Source: a virus
Strand: one strand, 5' to 3'
Length of the DNA: 23,879 nucleotides
Virus record (IMG/VR): IMGVR_UViG_3300009506_000188
Span: 1-23,879 of that record
The notes under the pieces are model-generated. The model ran no database searches. It was not told the origin of the DNA and saw only the letters and a list, made by a program, of their open reading frames with translations. A program made the position numbers and the translations under genes. Below, one piece after another: positions 1-7,767 of this stretch. Each line of letters begins with the position of its first letter. Position 1 is the first letter of the stretch.

Positions 1-1930
1 CATAATCGATCACAGTATTCTGATTAACATTCCAGAACCGCGTATCATCACTCTCAATGATGAATCGCTCGGCATAGTAATTGACTGTCCAGATCAATCC
101 ATTTGAGGCACTTGGATTATACTCCACCTGGATGATTGGTATAGTTGTGCTCATCAATGGATTACCGAGAACAGTAGATGGGAATGAAGTTGGATCACCT
201 GTTGTAAATTCCCAATCAAAAGTAGTACCATCTACAAATAAGTTGATTGGTGATGAAGCATGTGCATCAACAACATCCTGTAGTGCTGCTAGCAGGCTTG
301 CACGCTGGGTTGGTGTAAATGTCTTTCGAATTGGAACATCAGGGTTCCGTGACTCCAAAATTGTAAAGAAATCTGTGGTTGCTAGAATGGGCTCAATGTA
401 AGCATCGATCAACTCACTTAAATCCGTTGTGCTTGATTGCACAGCATTGATACGCTGATCAACGTACAGAGCACCATCCACACCAAACATTTTTGCACTC
501 TCATACGTGGTGGTTGGATCGTGCCATGCCAAGTACGATGAGTCCCCTGCAAAAGTTCTGTTGATAGCACGCAGCTTCAAGATCGAAGGGTCCTGAAGCA
601 TAAAAACGTTGTAGTCGCGGCTGTTTACCATACGATCCTGTGTATAGTAAACGGATGGTGCTACACGACGAATGTGATCAATATCTTCCGATGGAGAAGC
701 ATTCTGCAAAGAGTTGATCAAAGAGAAAGTAAAAGTTAGCGTCTGGACATTACCACTTGTGTCAACATATGTGAAACTCGATGTCTTGTTAACAACTGTG
801 TTTTCTGGAATGACAATTTCTTGGTTGGCTGATGCACGATACCATATATCAAACGTACCAGAAGGAATGTCAGAGAATTCACCATCACCAAACACAAGAC
901 GTACTTGGTCATTATCTAGCGTTTCAATTTCGTACTTCTGTCGTCTCGAGTTGGTGTTGAAGATAATGTTCTGAGCATTTGCAAGGTCAACTTCTTGCCA
1001 CTCACCAGAAACACCATCAGCAACAGTACCATCATCGATTGTTTCACCTGTGTCTGGATCAATGTTGTTCAACCAAACGTCAGTGTCGTTGATGTTGTTG
1101 ACATTGATATCAAAGGTCTGGTTTGGTGTTACACCATCAAATGCTGTTGTTAGTTTTGTTAGTCCACCCTGCTTGGTAAATGTGAAGAAACCAGTTGTGT
1201 CAGAGCCATCACCAAGACCATCTGATCCATATAGGATGCTGAATGAAGACGTATTATCTGGACGACGCTCCAAAGGACCATTTGAATCCAAAGCAGATGG
1301 AACCAACTCCATTGGAAACGACTCACCGGAAACGTTGGCACTATATGAGAATACTCCATTTGGAATTGGATTGTTGTCAACCTGATACAGCTCAAATATA
1401 ACATCATCCACCTGAACACGTTCTGTTGGAGAGACAGAACCATACTCCTGACGTAAGACGCGATTCAAGATCAAGATGAACTGCTCTTTCCAGTTGACGT
1501 TGTTTGTGTCATTCCAGTTAATTTTGGTGTTTGCAAGGTTAACGCTGTTGGAATCATAAACCGCTTCTGTGGTCTGGATCGATGTAATCTTCACAAGACC
1601 ACGAGCTGGTAAGTTACGAGCTGCTGTGTAGGAAATTAGTTTGGCTAGACGAAGAATAGATTCCTTACGTTGTGCCTGTGTGATGAAGTTTTCATGTGCA
1701 TTTAGATCTAGACGATATGCTAGCAGTTCGCCCACATACGCAAATAGTTCCATAAGTGCGATGAACTCACTTGACTCAATAAAGTCATTGAAGTCTTCAG
1801 GGAAATACAACTTCATGTAGTCAATCAAGGATTGCTTGATTGTGTTGTAATCAAAAGCATTGAAGTTTACAAACTGAAAAACTTCATATGCTCGTTCCCA
1901 TGCTTCTGCTCTGGATATAATTCTGCTCAT
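1..1930 (-). CDS. 6: Baseplate wedge protein gp6-like (C-terminus off window)
   Basis: This is a large structural subunit of the baseplate wedge, which in T4 forms the inner ring with gp25 and gp53. I translated it from the ATG at 1930-1928. The frame stays open to the left edge, giving 643 visible codons; T4 gp6 is about 660 residues, so little may be missing. The N-terminal part contains ESSEFIALMELFAYVGELLA followed by YRLDLNAHENFI (about residues 52-83), a signature of T4-type gp6 and the related baseplate-J family. A GAAGG ribosome binding site lies inside the end of the upstream gene, and the start overlaps the gp25 stop as TAATG, so the two are probably translationally coupled. It is the last visible gene of a leftward baseplate operon. 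I recognise the family with good confidence; the C-terminal boundary is not visible. Confidence 0.85.
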   Translation of the reverse strand, partial: MSRIISRAEAWERAYEVFQFVNFNAFDYNTIKQSLIDYMKLYFPEDFNDFIESSEFIALMELFAYVGELLAYRLDLNAHENFITQAQRKESILRLAKLISYTAARNLPARGLVKITSIQTTEAVYDSNSVNLANTKINWNDTNNVNWKEQFILILNRVLRQEYGSVSPTERVQVDDVIFELYQVDNNPIPNGVFSYSANVSGESFPMELVPSALDSNGPLERRPDNTSSFSILYGSDGLGDGSDTTGFFTFTKQGGLTKLTTAFDGVTPNQTFDINVNNINDTDVWLNNIDPDTGETIDDGTVADGVSGEWQEVDLANAQNIIFNTNSRRQKYEIETLDNDQVRLVFGDGEFSDIPSGTFDIWYRASANQEIVIPENTVVNKTSSFTYVDTSGNVQTLTFTFSLINSLQNASPSEDIDHIRRVAPSVYYTQDRMVNSRDYNVFMLQDPSILKLRAINRTFAGDSSYLAWHDPTTTYESAKMFGVDGALYVDQRINAVQSSTTDLSELIDAYIEPILATTDFFTILESRNPDVPIRKTFTPTQRASLLAALQDVVDAHASSPINLFVDGTTFDWEFTTGDPTSFPSTVLGNPLMSTTIPIIQVEYNPSASNGLIWTVNYYAERFIIESDDTRFWNVNQNTVIDY

Positions 1931-2301
1931 TACGCACCTTCAAATAGTATGTTCAAGTCAACGTCGTCGACAAGATCGAGTTCGATGTACAACAGCTTCA
2001 TGTGAACCTCAACGTAGTTCTGATCATATTGAGGATTCAAGTTGAATTCTAACAGGTCAACACGAGGGTCAAAGTTGACAACCGCTACCAAATCCTGCTC
2101 AAGAATGTCTAGTGTCTCTTCGTCAAGAGGCTCAAAAACCAAATCAGGCACAATCGAACCGTAGTTTGGCATCATCACGCGCTCACCACGACGTGTGAAA
2201 ATCTGGTTAAGGATATCCAGTTTCACCGCTTCTTGGTCGAGAACCCGGAGAGATTTGTTTCTCTCGTACTCGTAGCTGCTGTAACTTTTGTAGACTGCCA
2301 T
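1930..2301 (-). CDS. 25: Baseplate wedge protein gp25-like
   Basis: This is a small wedge protein of 123 residues (T4 gp25 is 132). In contractile tails gp25 links the inner baseplate ring to the first sheath ring and is one of the most conserved baseplate proteins. The sequence has the family pattern: RGERVMMPNYGS (about residues 38-49), then the conserved LVFEPLDEET segment (about 54-63) and a C-terminal strand-rich half. The start is ATG at 2301-2299 with a TAGGAAAA ribosome binding site. A NATAAATA-type late promoter on the minus strand (2330-2323) lies about 20 bp upstream, overlapping the gp5 stop codon, so this gene and gp6 may have their own late transcript. The gene overlaps gp6 by one base. 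Confidence 0.9.
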   Translation of the reverse strand: MAVYKSYSSYEYERNKSLRVLDQEAVKLDILNQIFTRRGERVMMPNYGSIVPDLVFEPLDEETLDILEQDLVAVVNFDPRVDLLEFNLNPQYDQNYVEVHMKLLYIELDLVDDVDLNILFEGA

Positions 2302-2322
2302 GTATTTTCCTAGTTCAATGGG

Positions 2323-2330
2323 TATTTATT
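2323..2330 (-). promoter_or_regulatory. Putative late promoter (AATAAATA) for gp25-gp6
   Basis: On the minus strand the sequence reads AATAAATA, differing from the T4 late consensus TATAAATA only at the first base. It sits 21 bp before the gp25 start, the same spacing as the perfect late promoter before the portal gene. It overlaps the gp5 stop codon. The role is inferred from motif and position. Confidence 0.45.
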
Positions 2331-3835
2331 TAACGGTGCCAGTTGTTATTTCGCCCCAAATTGTCACCCAAATCAACTTTATTTGCATTTCCACTTGTGT
2401 ATGAAAGTTCAAGCGTTGCTGATGTTTTCGTCATATTAAGCACCAAACTTACTATGTTGGACGATGCATCCTGATCTGTCTTTGCTGGATCATTTGAGAT
2501 GCGTCCCCAAGGCTCCTTGATTGGCACACGGCTTGTTGTGTACGCATAGTTTGGAGTGGTTAGTGATGCAGCGGTTAACGTTTTTGCATTTGTGGCTAGA
2601 CCATCATTCAAGTGAATTTCCGTGGCATCTTCATTTATATTGCCACCACTCAAGAAATCCATGTCATTGCTTGACTCCAAATTCAGCGTCGTGCCCGCAT
2701 CAACACTAAATGCCGAAGTTGATTGCATATACAGAGTTGTTCCAGTTGCCAAGTTGAAAGCTGTGCCAACTGTAATGTTGAAATGTCCAACTGTTCCTAT
2801 GTCAATATCTGACCCAACATCTATGGACAAGTGTGAACCCATCTGTACATCAACATTTGAGCCTGCTCTCAATTCAAAGTTTGTGTCCGCATGGATTCGT
2901 GTTTCTGTTTGTGTTCTCAGGTGAAAGGATCCAGCTGATATTCTAAACTCACCTTCAGTTGTAAAATTGAATCCTTTCAACGCATGAAATGACATGCGGC
3001 GGTCAGAATATACATCCACATTACCAGCACGATCCATCTCAACCCAATTCTTTCCTTCTGGAGTGCTCACATAGATTCGTTCATTGGTGTCATCCATGAT
3101 AATCTGATTGCCAGATGTTGTACGGAAACGAATCTTTCCATTCTTCAAACTATCATCCATCAAGATGGTGTGCATACCAGGAGTTGTTATGCTGTACACC
3201 TGTGAATCAAAGTTCCCATCTGTTTCATCAAAAACAAGATCTCCACGAATGCGACTCTTTTGATATCCTTTTCGACTATCAGTGGAGCGGTCATCTGCCT
3301 GTGAGCTTACGACCTTATTAATAACAGTGTTGCCAATCGACGCTGCTTGATTTTCTGCTGCACGTGTTTGCCATTCAGGTGAGCTCGTCTGCTGCTGGAA
3401 AGCTTCCTTCATGTTTGTCGAAAGAGGCTCGATTGGACTTTCTGAAGAAGATAGTGGACCATTCACACCACCATCTAGGAATCGTCCCATTGGAAGGGTG
3501 TGAGCCATGTGGTCTGGATGGATGCTACCAACCCATACACGGTGATTAGCATCACCATCTATCAGCATGCAGACAACCAATGATCCAACTTTGGGTATAG
3601 CCCACATTCCATACGCAACTGGTCCGGTTGTCGTTGCTTCTTCTGGACCTCGCGTACCACGCGTCAGGATACCTCCAAATGGTGAAACGTACGATGCCCA
3701 AGGAATGTTCACAATCTTAGTATCGTTTGTGTCACCCCACTTTGGACAACTAACGCGTAAACGACCCTGCTGTTGAGGATCATTCGTATCAACAACGGTT
3801 CCTACGGTTAAAATTGGATAATGTTCATCCATCAT
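2330..3835 (-). CDS. 5: Baseplate central spike/hub protein gp5-like, no lysozyme domain
   Basis: This 501-residue protein forms the needle under the tail tube. The N-terminal part (about residues 1-125) looks like the OB-fold of gp5/VgrG proteins: GTVVDTNDPQQQGRLRV at about 12-28, then IPKVGSLVVCMLIDGDANH and VWVGS. A linker follows, then from about residue 195 to 400 there are short strand repeats with alternating polar and hydrophobic residues (ITTPGMHTILMDD, TSGNQIIMDD, ISAGSFHL, MGSHLSIDVGSDIDIG), typical of the triple beta-helix spike. T4 gp5 carries a lysozyme domain between these two parts; no such domain is visible here. The C-terminal 80 residues, including VPIKEPWGR, are of unknown role. 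The start is a double ATG one base after the stop of the upstream gene. Confidence 0.75.
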   Translation of the reverse strand: MMDEHYPILTVGTVVDTNDPQQQGRLRVSCPKWGDTNDTKIVNIPWASYVSPFGGILTRGTRGPEEATTTGPVAYGMWAIPKVGSLVVCMLIDGDANHRVWVGSIHPDHMAHTLPMGRFLDGGVNGPLSSSESPIEPLSTNMKEAFQQQTSSPEWQTRAAENQAASIGNTVINKVVSSQADDRSTDSRKGYQKSRIRGDLVFDETDGNFDSQVYSITTPGMHTILMDDSLKNGKIRFRTTSGNQIIMDDTNERIYVSTPEGKNWVEMDRAGNVDVYSDRRMSFHALKGFNFTTEGEFRISAGSFHLRTQTETRIHADTNFELRAGSNVDVQMGSHLSIDVGSDIDIGTVGHFNITVGTAFNLATGTTLYMQSTSAFSVDAGTTLNLESSNDMDFLSGGNINEDATEIHLNDGLATNAKTLTAASLTTPNYAYTTSRVPIKEPWGRISNDPAKTDQDASSNIVSLVLNMTKTSATLELSYTSGNANKVDLGDNLGRNNNWHR

Positions 3836-3836
3836 G

Positions 3837-5915
3837 TTATCCTGAGTTTGCTCTTAGATATTCATCAACTGTCATATTGTCTGGGTCATCTGCAGGTGAT
3901 GTTGAGGTTGTATTTGTGGATCCGGGCGTCGTTGCTGTACCTGAACCAGATGTTTTGCTATTCTGGTTTGCTGTAATAGTTTGTGAGGACTGATCAGTCT
4001 CCGACACGTGTGTTTGCAAGTTATCATCTGGACTTGCTTTGGGGATGCTGACAATGTGCAGTAGCTGCGTGAACTCTCCTTCCTCAAACATTTGTTCCAC
4101 CGCATAGCAGTAGTAATAACCATTATACCAAAATGGTTCGCTGAAATCATTTGAGTCGGAGGCACCACCATAATAGGTGGATGGCATTTTGATGTTGATC
4201 TTGACAATTGCCGGAAGTATTTCCCAATATGGAAAGACTGAGGTACCGACAACCTTCATGCCCTTATCGTTAACTGTCACACCAGCTGCAACACGAGATG
4301 GTGGAGGATTCACTCCATCCATTAGTCCAGGGTTCCCATGAATCTTCACAACCGCATCCACATTTTCTAGGGCAGCATGTCTGTTGAGTTCTTCCTGAAA
4401 TGACAATGTTCGCTTTGGATTTGTAACGTGCTTAATAGATTCCTTTCGAACGATCGTGTTCAAAAAGATAGGTGTATTTGGTCGAAGCTGTCCATTGTAT
4501 GTTGCAACAACATTTAATGGACGCTTGTTTGCTGTTGATTCGCGAATCTTACCACCATCGGTGGATTGTCCAGCATTGGGTATGTTTTCTGTTGTCAACA
4601 GATTCTGGTAAAATGTCAAACCCATTTGCATCTTGAGATCAAAGTCTATGATGTCAACGTTACGACCAGTATACATATAGTCCAACTCAAGCAGGTTGTT
4701 GTACAACATGTCATCAAGATTTTCTACTTTATCACTGGTACGCTGCGACAAAATTTTTACGATATCATCACGAACAGCTAGTACGCGACGAAGCGTATAA
4801 ACAATCTTATATTCCGTATCTGTAGTTTCAATAGTTGTGGCAACTTTAGGAATATAACGATAATGGCGAGTGTTTGAACCCTCCCCAACAACAAGATCCT
4901 CTTGAACTTTTGGACATCGTTTGGCAATCGCTAAGATTGCTGCTTCAACGGATGTTTCTTTTGCAAGTTCAATAATACCACCTTTACCTGTTTCGCCTGT
5001 GTTTGTTGCTGCATCATGAAAATCTGTTACCAAATAATCTGGACCATTGAGTGGATCAACAGCCTTAATCACATATGTCACTTCACGACCATTGAACTTG
5101 ACTGGATTACCATTATCATCCGTCATGCTCTCAATCTTGCTTTTGATCTCGTTGTAGTACTTTTTATAGATGACACGGATCTGATTTTGAAGTTTACACA
5201 TGGCACCCGACAAGGTGTTGGCTTCACATCCACCTTCCGTTAATGAGGTGTCAATTTTGATACGATCATTGCTACGGATGATCTGTGGCTGCTTTGTTAC
5301 TCCATGATTGATACCAGCAAACTCCACCGTGTAGTCACCACCTGTTATCGTAAATGAGCCTGTGATTCCAGACATAAGGAACATCATTGGCTTAATGTTT
5401 GTGATTGGATCAGGAAAGTCATCATCTGCGTATGTTGCAGTGGCATGACCAATAAAGATTGTCTTCAGCATACAAATAACAGCATTAGGATCACTACCAA
5501 GTGAATCAGCAGCCTTAGTAAGAACATTCATAAAACGAATGCCCTGTGGTTCATTTATTTGCATTTCACCACCAGCATTGTATGTTCCAGTTTCATTTCC
5601 AACACCACCTGCTGGAGCGGCAACGGTGTTGTACCAGTTTGCTTTGGTGATTCGGAACTCCGCATCACGGGTTCCATCAATTAGAATAATGTATTTGCCT
5701 GAACGACCATTAGTAAGCTCAATGTTATATGGCTTATACTTTGCGTATGGATCATCAGGAGTGTTCACTCGATCTGCATCTTTTGAACGAGTGAAGTCAA
5801 GAAACCTATTAGATGAGGAAAGTTTCTCTGCTGTTTCGGTCGTATCACATAGTATCAGCATCTGCTGATAGTTATAGGACCTATATTTTGATAATGGATT
5901 GATTGGATTTGACAT
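3837..5915 (-). CDS. Probable baseplate hub protein (gp27-like position), 692 aa
   Basis: I do not recognise this protein with certainty. It sits between gp53 and gp5 in the baseplate operon, where a hub protein that mates with the gp5 OB-fold would be expected. Near the C-terminus (about residues 615-635) YYCYAVEQMFEEGEFTQLLH resembles the closing strand of gp27/gpD-type hub barrels, where a glycine-phenylalanine-threonine turn precedes a final beta strand. The N-terminal third contains TGSFTITGGDYTVEFAGINH, also strand-rich. The last 60 residues are low-complexity Ser/Thr/Gly/Asn. There is no signal peptide or membrane segment. The start is ATG at 5915 with a weak ribosome binding site; the stop lies one base before the gp5 start. 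It could instead be another baseplate subunit specific to this phage group. Confidence 0.5.
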   Translation of the reverse strand: MSNPINPLSKYRSYNYQQMLILCDTTETAEKLSSSNRFLDFTRSKDADRVNTPDDPYAKYKPYNIELTNGRSGKYIILIDGTRDAEFRITKANWYNTVAAPAGGVGNETGTYNAGGEMQINEPQGIRFMNVLTKAADSLGSDPNAVICMLKTIFIGHATATYADDDFPDPITNIKPMMFLMSGITGSFTITGGDYTVEFAGINHGVTKQPQIIRSNDRIKIDTSLTEGGCEANTLSGAMCKLQNQIRVIYKKYYNEIKSKIESMTDDNGNPVKFNGREVTYVIKAVDPLNGPDYLVTDFHDAATNTGETGKGGIIELAKETSVEAAILAIAKRCPKVQEDLVVGEGSNTRHYRYIPKVATTIETTDTEYKIVYTLRRVLAVRDDIVKILSQRTSDKVENLDDMLYNNLLELDYMYTGRNVDIIDFDLKMQMGLTFYQNLLTTENIPNAGQSTDGGKIRESTANKRPLNVVATYNGQLRPNTPIFLNTIVRKESIKHVTNPKRTLSFQEELNRHAALENVDAVVKIHGNPGLMDGVNPPPSRVAAGVTVNDKGMKVVGTSVFPYWEILPAIVKINIKMPSTYYGGASDSNDFSEPFWYNGYYYCYAVEQMFEEGEFTQLLHIVSIPKASPDDNLQTHVSETDQSSQTITANQNSKTSGSGTATTPGSTNTTSTSPADDPDNMTVDEYLRANSG

Positions 5916-5918
5916 ATA

Positions 5919-6263
5919 TTATACTGGCTGTCCACCCGTTTTCTTGTTCAAGAAGCCCAAAGAAACACGAGAAGGATCTGGTAATCTGATTTCTTTCCCT
6001 GCAAGAAATTCTTCATTAATATCTACTATGCTATTATATTGTAAAACTAACCACTGTAAATTTGCTCGTCCATACCAGTCAAATGCAAGACGGTCGGGAC
6101 GACGATCGTACTGTGGAGGAATAACTAAAAACAAATCTGAGGAATCTGGTGCAAAAGTATCGATGTCTCGTTCCCACCATCCAAGACGCTTTTCATACAC
6201 ATCTGTTTCACCACCCTGAACATATCGGGACTGACGACTTTCTACTGAGTTTCTTGATGCCAT
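5919..6263 (-). CDS. 53: Baseplate wedge protein gp53-like
   Basis: This 114-residue protein matches the T4 gp53 family, which clamps neighbouring wedges together around the hub and contains a LysM-like fold. The diagnostic stretch runs from about residue 49 to 95: PPQYDRRPDRLAFDWYG, then NLQWLVLQYNSIVD, then EEFLAGKEIRLPD. This is the RPDxLAxxxYG...L.W.....N.I.D...F..G..I..P pattern of the family. T4 gp53 is longer (196 residues), so this is a compact version that keeps mainly the LysM-like core. The start is ATG at 6263 with an AAGGAT ribosome binding site. It lies 9 bp after the gp48/54-like gene and 3 bp before the hub gene. Confidence 0.8.
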   Translation of the reverse strand: MASRNSVESRQSRYVQGGETDVYEKRLGWWERDIDTFAPDSSDLFLVIPPQYDRRPDRLAFDWYGRANLQWLVLQYNSIVDINEEFLAGKEIRLPDPSRVSLGFLNKKTGGQPV

Positions 6264-6272
6264 TTCTTATCC

Positions 6273-7031
6273 TTAGAAGTTTACCAATCGTCCATCTCGG
6301 AAATCTTGTATCGAGAACTGGTTGTACTCTTGTGGAGAGTGTGTTTCAGAAAGCTGAACATCAACTGTCATCAACCGAGGCATTGGCTGTCCATCCTCCG
6401 TTGGAATGTAATCAACATCTGAAGGATACGGAATTGTCAGGTTTGTCACAACAACAGGAACATTGTGAATGTTCGTCATAGTCAAACGCGTCTTCGATGA
6501 GTTTTGTCCTTGCGTTGTGTATTCACTGTTTGGTGAATATGCAGAGAGCAAAAGAACATCCGGTGGTGCACCTAATAATTCTGTTCCTCGTCCTTGACGC
6601 TGCTGCACCTTTTCGTCCGCCGATGCAGCGTTTGAGCTCTTAGCGTTACCTGCCGAGCTTGATGCACGGTTCTTAATGTTCTGTTTCCCCAAAGTTGATG
6701 AGTTACCAAAATATGGCATCGCCCAGCTACGAAGCAACCATAAAATTCTCATGTTGTCTGTTGCTTCTTTGACGGTACGAGAAACCAACTTGATATTTGA
6801 AATCTGGAATGTTCGAGATGACGTCGCACCATACACATAGATCTGACCTGGCATGTGCATTGGATCTAGTGTCTTGTAATTGACGTTTCGGTTTTCTGTG
6901 ACCTCAGGCGATACCTTAAACGTCACGGAACGATTGCGCCGAGCCGCTATATCCTGTGCCATGTAAGTGTAAGGATTGGCAACCTGTAAACGAACTTTGT
7001 ATTGGTTCGCAAATTCTGATGCTTCAGACAT
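6273..7031 (-). CDS. 48: Baseplate tail-tube junction protein, gp48/gp54-like
   Basis: This 252-residue protein most likely caps the baseplate and starts tail-tube growth, as T4 gp48 and gp54 do. The visible support is the family-like order of segments: RSVTFKVSPEVTENRNVNYK (about 34-53), MPGQIYVYGATSSRTFQISN (about 60-79), an Arg/Ser/Asn-rich loop, LGAPPDVLLLSAYS, NVPVVVTNLTIPYPSDVDYI and, near the end, VQLSETHSPQEYN. These resemble the tail-tube-like beta-barrel fold of this group. It lies between the nucleotidyltransferase-like gene (sharing a TAATG overlap) and gp53. I cannot separate gp48 from gp54 by eye, and it is shorter than either T4 protein (364 and 320 residues). Confidence 0.55.
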   Translation of the reverse strand: MSEASEFANQYKVRLQVANPYTYMAQDIAARRNRSVTFKVSPEVTENRNVNYKTLDPMHMPGQIYVYGATSSRTFQISNIKLVSRTVKEATDNMRILWLLRSWAMPYFGNSSTLGKQNIKNRASSSAGNAKSSNAASADEKVQQRQGRGTELLGAPPDVLLLSAYSPNSEYTTQGQNSSKTRLTMTNIHNVPVVVTNLTIPYPSDVDYIPTEDGQPMPRLMTVDVQLSETHSPQEYNQFSIQDFRDGRLVNF

Positions 7032-7639
7032 TATTCAATTCCCATCCCTCTGCGAACAAGTGCCATCAACTCAATCGCATCCTTGTGATCCAAACCTGTC
7101 ATTGCTCGAAAAGCACCCTCATCTCCTGATGCTGCTGCCTCACGTGCTTTTGTGCCACTGACCCCAGCAACATCACCTTCAGCATCTGGATCGCGGTGCA
7201 AAATCTTTGCCTCATACCGATCCATCTCCTCAGGACCAAAAATACGGCCGATCATCTTTTTGTAGTTGTCAGCACGGTCCGCACCCGTCACACCACCAAC
7301 AGGAACCTCATGGAACTGATCATGCAGATTGAATACAGCTTCGTAAGGATTTCTTGCGATGTGGATGTCAATGGCAGGAAACATTTTTTGTAAATACTCT
7401 TTTCGAACAGTACCTGGGAGAGGATTTCGTTCATCATACTTACCTGAATCAACAACAATAATCACCGGTTTTGCGCTTAGCTTTTGACCCAATGCTACCA
7501 ACTCTTTGATCATCAACTGATGACCTCGTGTTGGAGGGTTAAAACGCCCTGGAGCGATAACAACGGGTTGATCGTTGCTTGTGTCAAGCTTTTCTTTTTC
7601 AGCTTCAAGTAAGGTGTTATAGCGTTTGAAGTTTAGCAC
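7031..7639 (-). CDS. Nucleotidyltransferase-like protein (HxGH/cytidylyltransferase superfamily)
   Basis: This 202-residue protein belongs to the superfamily that includes NMN adenylyltransferase, phosphopantetheine adenylyltransferase and CTP-dependent cytidylyltransferases. The nucleotide-binding motif is GRFNPPTRGH at residues 31-40 and the second motif, SGTKARE, is at 161-167, corresponding to the ISSTxxR motif. Between them, VTGADRADNY (118-127) matches the G-x-D part of the NMNAT group. These enzymes transfer AMP or CMP from a triphosphate to a phosphorylated acceptor; the substrate cannot be told from sequence. The start is GTG at 7639 with a GGAGG ribosome binding site seven bases upstream. 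It heads the baseplate operon behind a perfect TATAAATA late promoter, so it should be made late, which is odd for a metabolic enzyme. Confidence 0.7.
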   Translation of the reverse strand: MLNFKRYNTLLEAEKEKLDTSNDQPVVIAPGRFNPPTRGHQLMIKELVALGQKLSAKPVIIVVDSGKYDERNPLPGTVRKEYLQKMFPAIDIHIARNPYEAVFNLHDQFHEVPVGGVTGADRADNYKKMIGRIFGPEEMDRYEAKILHRDPDAEGDVAGVSGTKAREAAASGDEGAFRAMTGLDHKDAIELMALVRRGMGIE

Positions 7640-7665
7640 GTGAAATCCTCCGTATCCTGTTGAGA

Positions 7666-7673
7666 TATTTATA
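7666..7673 (-). promoter_or_regulatory. Late promoter TATAAATA for the baseplate operon
   Basis: The minus strand reads TATAAATA (7673 to 7666), an exact match to the T4 late promoter element recognised by gp55 with gp33 and the gp45 clamp. It lies about 27 bp upstream of the GTG start of the first gene of the leftward baseplate operon. It immediately abuts the rightward sigma70-type promoter of gp55, so the two may interfere with each other. Confidence 0.7.
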
Positions 7674-7677
7674 ACTG

Positions 7678-7706
7678 TTGACCTAGAGTGAAAACCACAC
7701 TATAAT
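7678..7706 (+). promoter_or_regulatory. Sigma70-type early promoter for gp55 operon
   Basis: TTGACC at 7678-7683 and TATAAT at 7701-7706 are separated by 17 bp, a near-consensus host sigma70 promoter. It lies 61 bp before the gp55 start. The 11 bases TAACTGTTGAC around the -35 box are repeated exactly at the promoter at 12374. This is expected for early transcription of the regulatory and recombination genes by the host polymerase. Confidence 0.75.
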
Positions 7707-7767
7707 TGTTTACGAAATAGGTGTACATCACAACCATAATAACAACAGAGTGCACTAAAGGACATAC

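Noticed and set aside
81-1443. Several plus-strand and other-frame ORFs across the gp6 region
   Set aside because: They are shadows of the continuous minus-strand gp6 frame, which has clear family motifs.
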